Assembly (NCBI GenBank): GCA_905215155.1 | Contig: CAJMPJ010000008.1 | Coordinates: 1-64,000, forward strand | Length of the DNA stretch: 64,000 bases | Reading direction: 5' to 3' | DNA from: an uncultured bacterium | Lineage (GTDB): Bacteria; Bacillota; Clostridia; Lachnospirales; Lachnospiraceae | Shown here: positions 8,821 to 16,274 of the stretch, in pieces | How positions within the stretch are numbered: the stretch's first letter is position 1 | Layout of the letters: every line of letters starts with the position of its first letter | Notes under the pieces: model-generated | Seen by the model: the letters and a program-made list of their open reading frames with translations, nothing else | Told to the model about the DNA's origin: nothing | The model's database searches: none | Made by a program: the position numbers and the translations under genes

Positions 8821-8858
8821 AAAAAGTTAATAAAAAGTTAAAATCAGGTTGGTATAAT
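8821..8858 (+). promoter_or_regulatory. Promoter with tandem 11-bp direct repeats upstream of the SDR fusion gene
   Basis: AAAAAGTTAA occurs at 8821-8830 and again at 8832-8841, exactly one helical turn apart, and TATAAT lies at 8853-8858. No good -35 box is present; the repeats occupy that place. This is the layout expected for an OmpR-type activator site. The neighbouring response regulator is the natural candidate. Confidence 0.55.
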
Positions 8859-8906
8859 CTAGGAATAAAAAGAATGGATGCATCAGCTGTGAAAGGAGAT
8901 TAAGAA

Positions 8907-10439
8907 ATGAAGAAACAAAGGGTTTTATTGACCGGGGCATCAGGCGGTATGGGTTCTCTGGGATTGAAGGAGTTATTAAAGGATACGGATAAACAGGATA
9001 TTATCGCATTGGTTATGGATACGGAAGCAGACAGACAAAAGATGAAAGAATTTGAAAACAGGAAGGGACTGACCATTTATTGGGGGGATTTGACCAACTA
9101 TAAGGATGTCTACGAGTGTGTTAAAAATTCGGATATCATACTCCACGTAGCGGCTCTGGTGTCACCTGCAGCAGATTATAAGCCAAAGCTGGCCATGAAA
9201 GTTAATTACGGTTCCATGAAAAATATAATAGACTCCATAAGAGAGCAGGGAAGGATGGAAGAAGTAAAAGTGGTATCCATCGGTACGATAGCCGAAACCG
9301 GGGACCGGATGCCGCCGATCCACTGGGGAAGAGTCGGAGATCCTATAAAGCCCAGTATTTATGATTATTATGCCGTGTCTAAAATTGCTGCCGAACGTCT
9401 TTTGGTGGAATCAGGCTTAAAATACTGGGTCAGTTTAAGACAGACCGGAATTATGGGTCCGGTTATGGGTAATGTAAAGGATGCCATTATGTTTCATAAC
9501 TGTCTGGATAATGTGCTGGAATACGTATCTGACCGTGATTCGGGAATACTTCTTGGAAATCTTGCACGTTTTCATTATACGGGTGAGCTTTCCCAGAATT
9601 TCTGGGGGCATATTTATAATATTGGCGGAGGAGAAAGCTGCAGGGTAGATACCTTTACCATGTACAAAAAACTGTATGGTGCCATCGGATTTAAGGATTT
9701 AAATCATGTCATCAATCCGAAATGGTATGCAACAAGAAATTTCCACGGGCAGTATTATCTGGATTCGGATCAATTAGAAAAACATCTCCATTTCAGACAT
9801 GATTCCATGCAGTATTTTTATGATAGTTATCATAAGAACCTGGGAATGACCGGCACAATGGCACGAATCCTGTGCAAGCTGCCCGGAGGACAAAACTTTA
9901 TGGGGAATATGATGAAGAAGATGTTTTTAAAGATAGCCAGAACGGAGCATGGAACGGTCCGCTATCTTGAGGAAAATATGGAGGCCCATATTGATGCCTA
10001 TTGGGGCAGCAAAAAAGCATGGGAGAAGATCCCGGAAAACATCAACGATTTTGAACACTTTAAAAATTGGGATAAGGTCGTGCATATTTACCATGGTTAT
10101 GATGAATCAAAACCGGAAGAAGCACTTGATTTGGAGGATGTAAAGGGTGCCGCTGAATTTCGGGGAGGGGAATGTAAATCTCTTACCATGAAGAAAGGCG
10201 ACTGGAAAAGTAAACTTCAATTCAAGTGTGCCTTTGGCCATGAATTTGACGCCAGTCCCCGGCTTATTTTAGAAGGAGGGCACTGGTGTCTCGAATGTGA
10301 ACGAAAAAGCTGGAATTATGCAGCCAGAGCAAAGGTAGATCCTTTCTTTGCACAGGTTTGGGATCCCTTACATGATAAAAACGAAATAGAAAGAGAGTAC
10401 AAAAAGGAGGTTACGGAACTGGATGTATCGTTGCGGTAA
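8907..10439 (+). CDS. Extended SDR (NAD-dependent epimerase/dehydratase type) fused to a C-terminal zinc ribbon
   Basis: Cytoplasmic protein of 510 aa. Residues 1-330 form an extended short-chain dehydrogenase: the nucleotide-binding GASGGMG near residues 10-16, an acidic residue region WGDLTNY, and the YYAVSK active-site pair. Residues about 380-500 are extra: a C-X3-H (Cys441, His445) and C-X2-C (Cys461, Cys464) set looks like a treble-clef zinc ribbon (CAFGHEF then GGHWCLEC). Such ribbons usually bind nucleic acid or protein, which is unusual on an SDR. The substrate is unknown. The promoter carries regulator-type repeats and the gene is divergent from a two-component system. The 3' end is two bases from the converging merR-like gene. 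Confidence 0.75.
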   Translation: MKKQRVLLTGASGGMGSLGLKELLKDTDKQDIIALVMDTEADRQKMKEFENRKGLTIYWGDLTNYKDVYECVKNSDIILHVAALVSPAADYKPKLAMKVNYGSMKNIIDSIREQGRMEEVKVVSIGTIAETGDRMPPIHWGRVGDPIKPSIYDYYAVSKIAAERLLVESGLKYWVSLRQTGIMGPVMGNVKDAIMFHNCLDNVLEYVSDRDSGILLGNLARFHYTGELSQNFWGHIYNIGGGESCRVDTFTMYKKLYGAIGFKDLNHVINPKWYATRNFHGQYYLDSDQLEKHLHFRHDSMQYFYDSYHKNLGMTGTMARILCKLPGGQNFMGNMMKKMFLKIARTEHGTVRYLEENMEAHIDAYWGSKKAWEKIPENINDFEHFKNWDKVVHIYHGYDESKPEEALDLEDVKGAAEFRGGECKSLTMKKGDWKSKLQFKCAFGHEFDASPRLILEGGHWCLECERKSWNYAARAKVDPFFAQVWDPLHDKNEIEREYKKEVTELDVSLR

Positions 10440-10441
10440 GA

Positions 10442-10831
10442 TTAAAATTGACAAATCCCTTTTTCCTCTGTGCCATCAATACGCCCTTTTAGATACTTGA
10501 TTTTATATTCCACAATGTTTTGATAAGTTTTTAATTCCTTGAGCTGGTGCTCAATAACAATTTTTTGAGATTGAAAAAGTGAAAGCCTTTTTTCCAGTGT
10601 GGTATCTCCCTGCATACACCAATCCATGTAAGTTTTAATTTGCTTTAAAGGCATTCCTGTATTTTTCAGACATTGTAACACAGCGATCCATTCGTAGTCG
10701 CTTTCACGAAATAAGCGGCTTCCATTGGCTGAATGTTCAATAAATGGAAGCAGCCCTTCTCTATCATAATAACGCAAAGTGTGTATTGAGATTCCTGTTT
10801 TTTTTGAAGCTTGTGCGATCGTATCGAACAT
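10442..10831 (-). CDS. MerR-family transcriptional regulator (AdhR/NmlR-like)
   Basis: DNA-binding protein of 129 aa. The N-terminal winged helix has TGISIHTLRYYDREGLLP and the C-terminal half is a dimerising coiled coil. CLKNTGMPLKQIKTYMDWC is typical of the AdhR-like branch that controls alcohol dehydrogenases under aldehyde or thiol stress. I use the ATG at 10831 because AGGAGGA sits five bases before it; the frame extends nine residues further without a ribosome site. It is divergent from the iron alcohol dehydrogenase, whose promoter has the 19-bp spacer and internal palindrome typical of MerR targets. Cys42-type redox sensing is not evident; two Cys lie in the C-terminal half. Confidence 0.88.
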   Translation of the reverse strand: MFDTIAQASKKTGISIHTLRYYDREGLLPFIEHSANGSRLFRESDYEWIAVLQCLKNTGMPLKQIKTYMDWCMQGDTTLEKRLSLFQSQKIVIEHQLKELKTYQNIVEYKIKYLKGRIDGTEEKGICQF

Positions 10832-10943
10832 GTTTATCCTCCTGTTTTCCATGACCAATGAAGAAGTACATTTTATACTTTATAGACCAAGCATACACAA
10901 TGTCAAGATTTTTTTGGAAATTAAAAAAAAACGAAAATACTTC

Positions 10944-10974
10944 TTGCGTTTGAGTATACTCAAGGGTTTACAGT
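10944..10974 (+). promoter_or_regulatory. MerR-type promoter with operator in a 19-bp spacer
   Basis: TTGCGT (10944-10949) and TACAGT (10969-10974) are separated by exactly 19 bases. The perfect palindrome TTGAGTATACTCAA (10950-10963) fills most of the spacer. This over-long spacer with a central dyad is the hallmark of promoters activated by MerR-family proteins through DNA distortion. It reads toward the alcohol dehydrogenase at 11006 and the merR-like gene lies on the other side. Confidence 0.8.
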
Positions 10975-11005
10975 ATGGGTATCAAACGATTGGAGGTAAG
11001 AACCT

Positions 11006-12187
11006 ATGGTAAACTTTGAGTATTATGCCCCTACACGGGTTGTTTTTGGAAAGGAAACAGAAATGCAGGCAGGAGAATTGATTCGTTCCTTTGGAGGTAA
11101 AAAAGCACTTGTGCTTTTTGGAGGAAACAGCGCACAGCGTTCCGATCTTTTGGATCGTATTTATGGTTCCTTGTCAGAGGCCGGTATTTCCTATCTCTCT
11201 TTCGGTGGAGTTGCACCAAACCCTGTGTTATCCAAAGTGTATGAGGGGATCAGGCTTTGCAGAAATGAACCGGTTGATTTTATTCTCGCCGTTGGAGGTG
11301 GAAGCGTCATTGATACCGGGAAAGCAATTGCATATGGTGCGGCAAATGAAGGGGATGTCTGGGATTTCTATAATGGAAGAAGAAAGCCTTCTGCCTCCTT
11401 GCCTGTCGGGGCAGTTTTGACAATCGCGGCATCGGGAAGTGAGATGAGCTACTGTTCTATTATTACCAACGAGGCTGGAAACTTAAAAAGAGCCTGCAAC
11501 TCTGATTTGGGAAGGTGCAAGTTTGTCATTATGAATCCAGAGCTTACTTATACCTTGCCTAAGTGGCAGACGGCTTGTGGCTGCACCGATATTTTGATGC
11601 ATTCTTTGGAACGTTATTTTTCGTCTGAGCCGTCAATGGAGGTTACAGATGGGATTAGTGAAAGTCTTATGCGGACTGTCATTCATAATTCCAGGATTTT
11701 AATGAAAGAACCGGATCATTATAAAGCACGTGCGGAAATTATGTGGGCTTCCAGTTTGTCACATAATGATTTGACCGGCTGCGGTTCCTCAAGTGATTGG
11801 GCGGCTCATCAATTGGAACATGAATTAAGCGGAATGTTTAATATTTCACATGGTGCTGGTTTAGCAGCAGTATGGGGAAGCTGGGCAAGATATGTATTTA
11901 AAGAGAATTCTTACAGATTCCTGCAATTTGCTTCCCATGTTTTAAATATCCCTTGTGATTATTCCCAACCAGAAAAGGCGGCACTTGAGGGAATCGTAGC
12001 TTTGGAAGAATTTTTTATTTCTCTGGGAATGCCTGTTAAAATAAGTGATTTAAATATAGAATTAACGGAAATGCAGATTGAAGAACTGGCACAAAAATGC
12101 AGTTTTGATAATCAGAGAACCATAGGAAACTTTAAGGTACTAAATAAAGAAGACATGAAAGCGATTTACCGAATGGCTTCCCGCTAA
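11006..12187 (+). CDS. Iron-containing alcohol dehydrogenase (butanol dehydrogenase-like)
   Basis: NAD(P)H-dependent reductase of aldehydes to alcohols, 393 aa, group III alcohol dehydrogenase. The nucleotide-binding motif GGGSVIDTGKAIA is at residues 97-109. Expected metal ligands are Asp195 and His199 (CTDILMH), His268 (WAAHQLEH) and His282 (ISHGAGLA). GGAGGT precedes the ATG. It is monocistronic and divergent from a MerR regulator with a matching promoter, so induction by aldehyde or related stress is likely. I saw no clear terminator after it; bases 12188-12338 hold nothing I can assign. Confidence 0.92.
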   Translation: MVNFEYYAPTRVVFGKETEMQAGELIRSFGGKKALVLFGGNSAQRSDLLDRIYGSLSEAGISYLSFGGVAPNPVLSKVYEGIRLCRNEPVDFILAVGGGSVIDTGKAIAYGAANEGDVWDFYNGRRKPSASLPVGAVLTIAASGSEMSYCSIITNEAGNLKRACNSDLGRCKFVIMNPELTYTLPKWQTACGCTDILMHSLERYFSSEPSMEVTDGISESLMRTVIHNSRILMKEPDHYKARAEIMWASSLSHNDLTGCGSSSDWAAHQLEHELSGMFNISHGAGLAAVWGSWARYVFKENSYRFLQFASHVLNIPCDYSQPEKAALEGIVALEEFFISLGMPVKISDLNIELTEMQIEELAQKCSFDNQRTIGNFKVLNKEDMKAIYRMASR

Positions 12188-12338
12188 AAAAGTTTTTTAA
12201 GAGAACAGCCGTATGATTGGGTGCCCGGCAATAAGGTTTCCGTAATAGTGATTGTATTATTTTGAGATATTAAAAGAGCAGAAAATCACAAAAAACAGAG
12301 GAACTATAAGTATTAAATTGACATTTTATAAATAAAGA

Positions 12339-12367
12339 TTGATAAGCTCTCCATACTATGTTATGAT
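12339..12367 (+). promoter_or_regulatory. Promoter of the ABC-F leader transcript
   Basis: TTGATA (12339-12344) and TATGAT (12362-12367) are separated by 17 bases. Transcription would begin near 12374, about 360 bases before the ABC-F start codon, giving a long leader that contains a short ORF and two terminator hairpins. Confidence 0.6.
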
Positions 12368-12399
12368 AAAACAGTATTAATTTAGAAGGAGAAAATGGA

Positions 12400-12492
12400 A
12401 TGAATAACTTTCATTTAACAGATCAGCTTATAAAGAAGCTCATCTCTGTGCAATCATTACCGATGAAACATTGTACAGAGTATAGCGCATGA
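12400..12492 (+). CDS. Candidate 30-codon leader peptide of the ABC-F gene
   Basis: A short ORF starts at ATG 12400 with AAGGAG eight bases upstream and ends at TGA 12490-12492. The peptide begins MNNFHLTDQL and ends CTEYSA. A hairpin lies inside it: CTCTGTGCAAT (12444-12454) pairs with ATTGTACAGAG (12470-12480) with one G-U pair. Its place between a promoter and terminators suggests a translated regulatory leader as known for some antibiotic-resistance ABC-F, erm and cat genes. No similarity of the peptide itself is recognised, so coding is an inference from position and ribosome site. Confidence 0.45.
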   Translation: MNNFHLTDQLIKKLISVQSLPMKHCTEYSA

Positions 12493-12595
12493 TTTTTACA
12501 GGATTTCATCGGGAAATGAAGTAATATATTATAGTAGGAATTAGAATCTGTTTCTGCTGTAATTATATTGCTTATTTCCTGTATATAAATTTGTG

Positions 12596-12635
12596 AAAAG
12601 GCTATGGACAATGTTTTGTCCGTAGCCTTTTGTTA
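12596..12635 (+). terminator. Leader terminator 1 (attenuator) upstream of ABC-F
   Basis: A 15-bp stem, 12596-12610 with 12617-12631, has one G-U pair and a six-base loop ATGTTT. Its core is GGCTATGGACA with TGTCCGTAGCC, bordered by AAAA and TTTT. It lies inside the leader transcript, so it would stop transcription before the ABC-F gene unless prevented. Confidence 0.7.
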
Positions 12636-12651
12636 TTGATGTAATATATAT

Positions 12652-12698
12652 AACAGAAGGTTAATGCATTTATCTGCGTTTATACCTTCTGTTTTTTT
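12652..12698 (+). terminator. Leader terminator 2 (attenuator) upstream of ABC-F
   Basis: AACAGAAGGT (12652-12661) pairs with ACCTTCTGTT (12684-12693); an inner stem AATGCA / TGCGTT extends it. TTTTTTTAT follows at once. It ends about 40 bases before the ABC-F start, and together with terminator 1 makes a double block. Confidence 0.7.
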
Positions 12699-12736
12699 AT
12701 TTGAATTCATTATATTTTTATAGAAAGAGGTTCTTT

Positions 12737-14272
12737 ATGAGTTTATTGGAAGTTACTGATTTATCACATTCTTATGGTGAGAATGTTCTATATAAAAATG
12801 CACAGTTGCAGCTTAATCAAGGAGAGCATATTGGAATCGTAGGACAAAATGGTACTGGTAAGAGTACACTGATTAAAATTTGTACCGAACAAATTATCCC
12901 TGATAATGGTCGTATAGACTGGCAAGCTAAAATTTCTATTGGGTATTTGGATCAATATGCGGAAATTGACAGTGAGATAACCATAAGAAACTATTTAAAA
13001 TCTGCTTTTTCAAACTTGTATGAAATTGAAAAAAGTCTAAACGAATGCTACGACAGATTAGCGGCAGGGGATGGAGGCGTTCTTAATTTTATAACGGAGT
13101 ATCAAGAAACTTTAGAGAAAAATAATTTCTATTTCATTGATACGAGAATTGCCAAAGTTGCGTTTGGTCTTGGATTATCTGCAATTGGTCTTGACAGGCC
13201 AATTGCTAAGATAAGTGGTGGACAAAGAGCAAAAGTTATATTAGCTAAGCTTTTACTTGAAAGACCAGACGTGTTACTTCTTGATGAGCCTACAAATTTT
13301 TTAGATAAGGAGCACATTCAATGGTTGGAAGAATTTTTATCAAAGTTTGAAAATGCATTTATGGTGGTTTCACACGATTATAATTTTTTGAACAAAGTAA
13401 CGAACAGAATAGTAGATATTGATAATAAAAAAATAACTAAGTACTCTGGAACCTATACAGAGTTTTTGAAAAAGAAAACTCAACTGCGGGAGGATTATGT
13501 CCGACAGTATTCCACACAACAAAGAGAAATTAAAAAAACAGAGGAATTTATTCGTAAGAATATTGCAGGACGAAAATCAAAAATGGCCAGAGGGCGTCAG
13601 AAGCAGCTTGAACGAATGGATAAAATGGAAGCCATTGAAGAAAAAGAGATAAAACCATACGTTCAATTTAAAGAGGTTCCCTTAACAAATACGGAGCATT
13701 TATTAGTAAATCACTTGTCTGTTGGATATCAGTATCCAATCCTTACAGATCTCGATTTTTCGATTAAAGGAGGTCAGAAAGTGGTTATTACAGGTTTTAA
13801 CGGCATAGGGAAATCAACATTACTAAAAACATTACTAAAACAATTACCAGTATTAAAAGGGGAGTTTTCATTTTCAAATCAAGTAGTAATCGGTTACTTT
13901 GAACAAGATTTGGTTTGGAAAGATGGAACCAGGACGCCTCTTCAGATCATATCGGATGCGTATCCTGAAATGTCAAATAAAGAAATAAGGAAAAGTCTTG
14001 CCTGTTGTGGTATTAAAAGTAAACATGCAATGCAAGCTATCGGTTCATTAAGCGGGGGAGAGCAAGCAAAGGTGAAGCTTTGTATTTTATCAATGAAATC
14101 CTGCAATTTTATAATTATGGATGAACCAACAAATCACCTTGATATTCAGGCGAAACTGGCATTAAAAGAGGCGCTGATTAACTTTTCAGGTACTGTATTA
14201 TTAGTCTCACATGAAGAAGATTTTTATAAAGACTGGGTTCAGCGTGTGATTGATATTGGAATCCGAAAATAA
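12737..14272 (+). CDS. ABC-F family ATPase (possible ribosome-protection protein)
   Basis: Soluble protein of 511 aa with two ABC domains and no membrane segment. Domain 1 has Walker A GQNGTGKST, signature ISGGQRAK and Walker B VLLLDEPTN; domain 2 has GFNGIGKST, LSGGEQAK and FIIMDEPTNHLD. Between them lies a charged linker (about residues 235-310) of the kind that reaches into the ribosome. I chose ATG 12737, where the protein starts MSLLEVTDLSHSYGEN; the longer frame begins with a TTG touching the terminator. The gene is visibly more AT-rich than its neighbours. Family members either protect the ribosome from antibiotics or act as housekeeping translation factors; the leader favours drug-induced expression, but no specific drug can be named. 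Confidence 0.85.
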   Translation: MSLLEVTDLSHSYGENVLYKNAQLQLNQGEHIGIVGQNGTGKSTLIKICTEQIIPDNGRIDWQAKISIGYLDQYAEIDSEITIRNYLKSAFSNLYEIEKSLNECYDRLAAGDGGVLNFITEYQETLEKNNFYFIDTRIAKVAFGLGLSAIGLDRPIAKISGGQRAKVILAKLLLERPDVLLLDEPTNFLDKEHIQWLEEFLSKFENAFMVVSHDYNFLNKVTNRIVDIDNKKITKYSGTYTEFLKKKTQLREDYVRQYSTQQREIKKTEEFIRKNIAGRKSKMARGRQKQLERMDKMEAIEEKEIKPYVQFKEVPLTNTEHLLVNHLSVGYQYPILTDLDFSIKGGQKVVITGFNGIGKSTLLKTLLKQLPVLKGEFSFSNQVVIGYFEQDLVWKDGTRTPLQIISDAYPEMSNKEIRKSLACCGIKSKHAMQAIGSLSGGEQAKVKLCILSMKSCNFIIMDEPTNHLDIQAKLALKEALINFSGTVLLVSHEEDFYKDWVQRVIDIGIRK

Positions 14273-14306
14273 ATACACGAAAAAGTAAGATATCCCCTTC
14301 TTCATA

Positions 14307-14335
14307 TTGCCTTGTATTACGTTTTAGGCTATACT
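14307..14335 (+). promoter_or_regulatory. Probable promoter of the BusR-like gene
   Basis: TTGCCT (14307-14312) and TATACT (14330-14335) lie 17 bases apart, about 45 bases before the regulator's start codon. Confidence 0.5.
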
Positions 14336-14381
14336 GAGTTTGTTTTATAAACATTATACCAGAAAAGGAAACGTGAATTGT

Positions 14382-15020
14382 ATGGCAATAGAGTTAAAAA
14401 GTAAAACAGCCATTCCCCGCTATCAGCAGATTGCGGTGGAGGTGGCTGCCAGGATCGCCAATGGGGAGTATCCGGAAGGGCAGAAGATTTATGCCCGTTC
14501 CTCCCTTGCCGGTCAATATAGCGTATCTCCGGAAACTGCCCGTCGGGCAATCTGCATCCTGAGTGACCTGGGAATCGTTAGTTCTGAAAAAGGCAACGGG
14601 ATTATTATCAAGTCCCAGAAAAAGGCGGCGGAATATATTCAGCAGAATGGCAATCGGCAGACCATTGATACCATTAAGGAGAATCTGCTAAAAAGCGTTA
14701 GCCGTCAGAAGCAGGAGATGGAGTACTTAAATGATTGTTTAAAGGATCTGATTGAGGCTTCCGTACATTTCCGGTCCTTAAATCCGTTTATGCCCTTTGA
14801 GATAAGGATTACCAAGGATTGTGTCTATCTGAATAAGACAGTGACGGAAATACAATTCTGGCAGCGTACAGGGGCTACGGTGATCGGAGTCAGCAGAAAC
14901 AACACCCTGATAAAATCCCCTGGACCCTACGTGGCTCTTTCGGAAAACGATACCATATTTTTTGTGACCCAGGATGATACGTTAGACAGGGTAAAAGAAT
15001 TCTTATATCCATCAAAATAA
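14382..15020 (+). CDS. busR: BusR-like GntR/RCK_C transcriptional regulator
   Basis: Repressor of 212 aa. Residues 1-75 are a GntR-type winged helix (IPRYQQIAVEVAARI, YSVSPETARRAI), residues 95-125 a coiled coil, and residues about 130-212 an RCK_C (TrkA-C) domain. This domain order is that of BusR, which binds cyclic di-AMP through RCK_C and represses a betaine transporter (known for streptococci and lactococci). I use ATG 14382; the frame is open 14 residues further but AAGGAA fits only this start. The next genes are the transporter, and two identical half-palindromic sites sit on its promoter. Cyclic di-AMP binding itself is inferred from the family. Confidence 0.85.
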   Translation: MAIELKSKTAIPRYQQIAVEVAARIANGEYPEGQKIYARSSLAGQYSVSPETARRAICILSDLGIVSSEKGNGIIIKSQKKAAEYIQQNGNRQTIDTIKENLLKSVSRQKQEMEYLNDCLKDLIEASVHFRSLNPFMPFEIRITKDCVYLNKTVTEIQFWQRTGATVIGVSRNNTLIKSPGPYVALSENDTIFFVTQDDTLDRVKEFLYPSK

Positions 15021-15035
15021 ACCGGAATGGTTACG

Positions 15036-15066
15036 CCTGAAGTGGCAGCACTTCAGGTTTTTTTTT
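15036..15066 (+). terminator. Intrinsic terminator after busR-like gene
   Basis: Perfect 9-bp hairpin CCTGAAGTG / CACTTCAGG (15036-15044 and 15049-15057) with a GCAG loop, followed by nine Ts. It isolates the regulator from the transporter, which has its own promoter. Confidence 0.85.
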
Positions 15067-15074
15067 GCTCTAAT

Positions 15075-15119
15075 TTGACAAAGTAACAACTTTCCGCTAT
15101 AATTAAGTTGTTACTTTGT
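15075..15119 (+). promoter_or_regulatory. Consensus promoter overlapped by a two-site BusR-type operator
   Basis: TTGACA (15075-15080) and TATAAT (15098-15103) are 17 bases apart, a full consensus promoter. A perfect 15-bp inverted repeat (15078-15092 with 15105-15119) brackets the -10 box. Each arm contains the same smaller palindrome AAGT-N4-ACTT, at 15081-15092 and 15105-15116, centres 24 bases apart. Two such sites are what a tetrameric BusR is known to need, and bound protein would cover the promoter. Confidence 0.8.
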
Positions 15120-15137
15120 TGAGAAGGAGGGATAAGA

Positions 15138-16274
15138 ATGATACGATTTGAACGCATTTCAAAACGTTATAAGACAAAACAAGTTCTAAATGAAGTTACA
15201 TTTACGATAAAAAGCGGCAGCCTTGTGGCTGTTATCGGTGAGAGTGGATGCGGAAAGACAACTCTCTTAAAAATGATCAATCGTTTGATCAAGCCTACAT
15301 CGGGGACGATCTACATTGATGACAAGAGCATTAACAGCATGGATGAGGTGGCCCTGCGCAGGAGCATCGGCTATGTAATCCAGCAGACAGGTTTATTTCC
15401 CCATATGACGGTGAAGGAAAATATTGAACTGATTCCAAAGCTTGAAAAAAGATCTGATGAGAATATTTTAAAAAATACAGAAAAGCTGATGCAGATGGTG
15501 GGTCTGGACTGCAAGGAATTTTTGCACCGCTACCCTACGGAACTCAGCGGAGGGCAGCAGCAGAGAGTAGGGGTTGCCAGGGCATTTGCTACGGACCCGG
15601 ATATTATTCTGATGGATGAACCCTTTTCCGCTTTGGATCCTATGACCAGATCGGACCTTCAGGATGAGCTGGTACAGCTTCAGTCCAAACTGAAAAAAAC
15701 CATTGTTTTCGTTACTCATGATATGGATGAAGCCATTAAAATTGCAGATATGATCTGTATTATGAAAGATGGTAACATTCTTCAATATGATACCCCGGAA
15801 AATATTTTAAACAATCCCAAAGATGAGTTTGTATCAAACTTCGTAGGGAAAAACAGGATTTGGTCTTCCCCGGAATTTATAAAGGTGTCCGACATTATGA
15901 TCGAGAATCCGGTCACTGCATTCAAAGACCTTCCCGTTTTAAAATGCATTGACAAGATGCGTCAGAACAAGGTTGACAGCCTGTTGATTGTAGAGCGGGA
16001 AAGCCGGCGTTTGTCTGGAATTGTAAAAGCCGGGAAATTACGAGGCGTGGAAGACCGGGCAAGACCGGCGGAAGAATATATGTATAAAGATTTCCCGTTT
16101 CTGTTACCGGATCAATGTATTTTGGATGCGCTGAAAATCGTGACGGAAAACAACGTTTCCACAGTACCAGTGGTGGATGAGGAAAAGCGTCTGGCTGGCC
16201 TGATCACACGAAGCAGTCTGGTAACGACTTTAAGTCAGCAGTATTTTGATTATGAAGGGGGAGAGGCACAATGA
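15138..16274 (+). CDS. busA: Betaine/choline-type ABC transporter ATPase with CBS domains (BusA/OpuCA-like)
   Basis: Cytoplasmic ATPase of 378 aa that powers osmoprotectant import. Walker A GESGCGKTT is near residue 36, signature LSGGQQQR and Walker B IILMDEPFSALD follow. Residues about 245-375 hold two CBS domains (VSDIMIENPVTAF; QCILDALKIVTENNVSTVPV), which in this family sense ionic strength or nucleotides including cyclic di-AMP. AGAAGGAGG precedes the ATG. The stop overlaps the next start by four bases. The substrate is probably glycine betaine, carnitine or choline. Confidence 0.88.
   Translation: MIRFERISKRYKTKQVLNEVTFTIKSGSLVAVIGESGCGKTTLLKMINRLIKPTSGTIYIDDKSINSMDEVALRRSIGYVIQQTGLFPHMTVKENIELIPKLEKRSDENILKNTEKLMQMVGLDCKEFLHRYPTELSGGQQQRVGVARAFATDPDIILMDEPFSALDPMTRSDLQDELVQLQSKLKKTIVFVTHDMDEAIKIADMICIMKDGNILQYDTPENILNNPKDEFVSNFVGKNRIWSSPEFIKVSDIMIENPVTAFKDLPVLKCIDKMRQNKVDSLLIVERESRRLSGIVKAGKLRGVEDRARPAEEYMYKDFPFLLPDQCILDALKIVTENNVSTVPVVDEEKRLAGLITRSSLVTTLSQQYFDYEGGEAQ

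Noticed and set aside
12423..12611. 62-aa minus-strand ORF in the ABC-F leader
   Set aside because: Antisense to the leader RNA; no ribosome site and no recognisable protein. The leader structure on the plus strand explains the region better.
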